A DNA stretch of 64,000 nt from positions 1-64,000 of the forward strand of contig NZ_JAGIAG010000003.1 of NCBI RefSeq assembly GCF_017744955.1, in the 5' to 3' direction. This DNA is from Dokdonella sp. (GTDB taxonomy: Bacteria > Pseudomonadota > Gammaproteobacteria > Xanthomonadales > Rhodanobacteraceae). The notes under the pieces were generated by a model. It was not told the DNA's origin. It searched no databases and worked only from the letters and a program-made list of their open reading frames with translations. The position numbers and the translations under genes are program-made. Of the stretch, positions 62,930-64,000 are shown one piece after another; position 1 is the stretch's first letter; each line of letters begins with the position of its first letter.

Positions 62930-62996
62930 TCGCGCCGAAGGCACGGGCGAGGGGAATCGGAGCGCACCATTCCGACTTCCCGAACCCGAGCCCTCA

Positions 62997-63079
62997 GTCT
63001 CTCGCACAGACGCAGGGGCGCGGAGAGAAGCTTTTTTCCGGCATCTTTACTCTGCGTTCTCCGCGTCTCTGCGAGAGAC
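62997..63079. repeat. Dispersed intergenic inverted repeat, copy 3
   Basis: The left arm starts GTCTCTCGCACAGACGC and the right arm ends TCTCCGCGTCTCTGCGAGAG. They are inverted complements with a small insertion in the left arm, and AGAAGC lies in the centre. Same family as 6345-6436 and 19166-19224. Confidence 0.8.
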
Positions 63080-63150
63080 CGTCTCTGCTCTTGATACTTT
63101 TCTCCTAGCTCCATGCGCCACTGCGAGAAATCCTCCTCGCCAGCGCCACG

Positions 63151-63170
63151 CTCTCCCGCCAGCGGGAGAG
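63151..63170. repeat. CTCTCCCGC/GCGGGAGAG palindrome, right copy
   Basis: CTCTCCCGC and GCGGGAGAG form a perfect 9-base inverted repeat around CA. It is the partner of the palindrome at 62908-62929. Confidence 0.75.
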
Positions 63171-63207
63171 AGGAAAAGCAGCGCCTATTCTGGAAAACGT
63201 AGCCGCG

Positions 63208-64000
63208 ATGACTCCTGCCGAATCCGAAGCCCTCACCCTCGACGCCCGCGACCCGCTCGCGCCGTTCCGCGACGAATTCCTGATCCCGCCGCACACCGAC
63301 GGCTCGGAGCAGGCCTATTTCTGCGGCAACTCGCTCGGCCTGCAACCGCGCGCGGTGCGCCAGGCGCTGATCGACGAACTCGACGACTGGCGCGACCTCG
63401 CCGTCGAGGCGCACTTCCGCGGCAAGCATCCGTGGATGCCGTACCACGAACTCGTGCGCGAGGATCTCGCCCACCTCGTCGGCGCGCTGCCGCACGAAGT
63501 CGTGGCGATGAATTCGCTGACCACCAATCTGCATCTGATGATGGTCAGCTTCTACCGGCCGACGCGTGAGCGGAACGCGATCCTGATCGAAAAGAGCGCG
63601 TTCCCGTCCGACCACCACGCGGTCGCCTCGCAGATCCGCTTCCACGGCTACGATCCGGCCACGGCGAAGATCGAACTGGAAGGCGACGAAGCCGGCGGCG
63701 CGATCTCGTCCGATGCGATCCTGCGCGCACTCGACCAGCACGGCGAGCGCATCGCCCTGGTGCTGCTGCCCGGCGTGCAGTACCTGAGCGGCCAGGCCTT
63801 CGACCTCGGCGCGATCACCGCCGCGGCGCACGCGAAAGGCTGCGCGGTCGGCTTCGACCTCGCCCACGCGGTCGGCAACCTGCCGCTGCAGCTGCACGAC
63901 GCCGGCTGCGACTTCGCCGTGTGGTGCAGCTACAAGTACCTGAACTCCGGGCCCGGCGCCGTCGCCGGCTGCTTCGTGCACGAACGCCACGCGCAAGCCG
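63208..64000 (+). CDS. kynU: Kynureninase, cut by the right window edge
   Basis: The frame is open from the ATG at 63208 to the window end, 264 codons of an enzyme usually about 420 long. This PLP enzyme converts kynurenine or 3-hydroxykynurenine to anthranilate or 3-hydroxyanthranilate. Visible features are AYFCGNSLGLQPRAVRQAL, HFRGKHPWMPYHE, MNSLTTNLHLMM, LLPGVQYLSGQAFD, GFDLAHAVGN and CSYKYLNSGPGAVAG, which holds the PLP lysine. With the upstream ACMSD it indicates tryptophan degradation through the kynurenine pathway. Confidence 0.95.
   Translation, partial: MTPAESEALTLDARDPLAPFRDEFLIPPHTDGSEQAYFCGNSLGLQPRAVRQALIDELDDWRDLAVEAHFRGKHPWMPYHELVREDLAHLVGALPHEVVAMNSLTTNLHLMMVSFYRPTRERNAILIEKSAFPSDHHAVASQIRFHGYDPATAKIELEGDEAGGAISSDAILRALDQHGERIALVLLPGVQYLSGQAFDLGAITAAAHAKGCAVGFDLAHAVGNLPLQLHDAGCDFAVWCSYKYLNSGPGAVAGCFVHERHAQA

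Larger units (their letters stand above)
62878..63207. other. Intergenic region of 330 bases filled with nested repeats
   Basis: No gene seen between the small exported protein and kynU. The space is occupied by two CTCTCCC/GGGAGAG palindromes flanking a copy of the dispersed inverted repeat. Little sequence remains outside repeats, apart from about 35 bases directly before kynU. Confidence 0.7.

Overview
This is a high-GC window, roughly two thirds G+C by eye. It reads as a chromosomal segment of a gammaproteobacterium of the order Lysobacterales (Xanthomonadales), most likely Rhodanobacteraceae-like. The basis is core gene order (dapE - arsC-like - dapD - glnD - map facing rpsB - tsf - pyrH - frr - uppS - cdsA - dxr - rseP - bamA - skp - lpxD - fabZ - lpxA - lpxB - rnhB - dnaE - accA), a bacterial kynurenine pathway, and dispersed inverted and heptamer repeats. 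The family assignment is inference; nothing was searched. No tRNA, rRNA, CRISPR array, prophage or transposase was seen.

Layout. (1) 0-3.4 kb: a large mosaic exported adhesin-like protein on the minus strand, running off the left edge, with a long leader and a plausible promoter. (2) 3.9-6.3 kb: a penicillin-amidase-family hydrolase. (3) 6.5-12.7 kb, minus strand: a three-gene set of a five-haem exported cytochrome followed by two tandem paralogous secreted proteins of unknown function. (4) 12.9-20.0 kb: lysine and nitrogen housekeeping (dapE, arsC-like, dapD, glnD, map) with one GNAT gene on the opposite strand. (5) 20.4-43.9 kb: a nearly continuous plus-strand core block for translation, UMP kinase, undecaprenyl and isoprenoid synthesis, outer-membrane assembly, lipid A, RNase HII and the replicative polymerase. 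Neighbouring genes mostly overlap by 1-4 bases. Two accessory insertions interrupt it: a membrane-fused ECF sigma factor plus an acyltransferase between tsf and pyrH, and an LTA-synthase-like sulfatase between lpxB and rnhB. (6) 44.1-52.6 kb: an accessory island between dnaE and accA with two or three polysaccharide-lyase-like secreted proteins, a Ser/Thr kinase with TPRs and a divergent ECF sigma factor. (7) 52.7-64 kb: accA, an acyltransferase, a lipoprotein oligopeptidase, a small membrane protein, a LysM/HExxH protein, kbl, then ACMSD, a small exported protein and a kynureninase cut by the right edge.

The most interesting theme is a short conserved C-terminal signature, IFxDGF(D/E/Q) with one IFREGF variant. 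It occurs on five otherwise unrelated proteins that all have signal peptides: the cytochrome, one of its secreted partners and all three lyase-island proteins. It looks like an undescribed sorting or secretion tag. Other points worth following are the cytochrome/secreted-paralogue operon, the ECF sigma factor fused to membrane helices and a Gly-containing pentapeptide repeat, heptanucleotide repeats abutting dapE and lying upstream of, at the start of and inside lpxB, and several families of dispersed intergenic inverted repeats.
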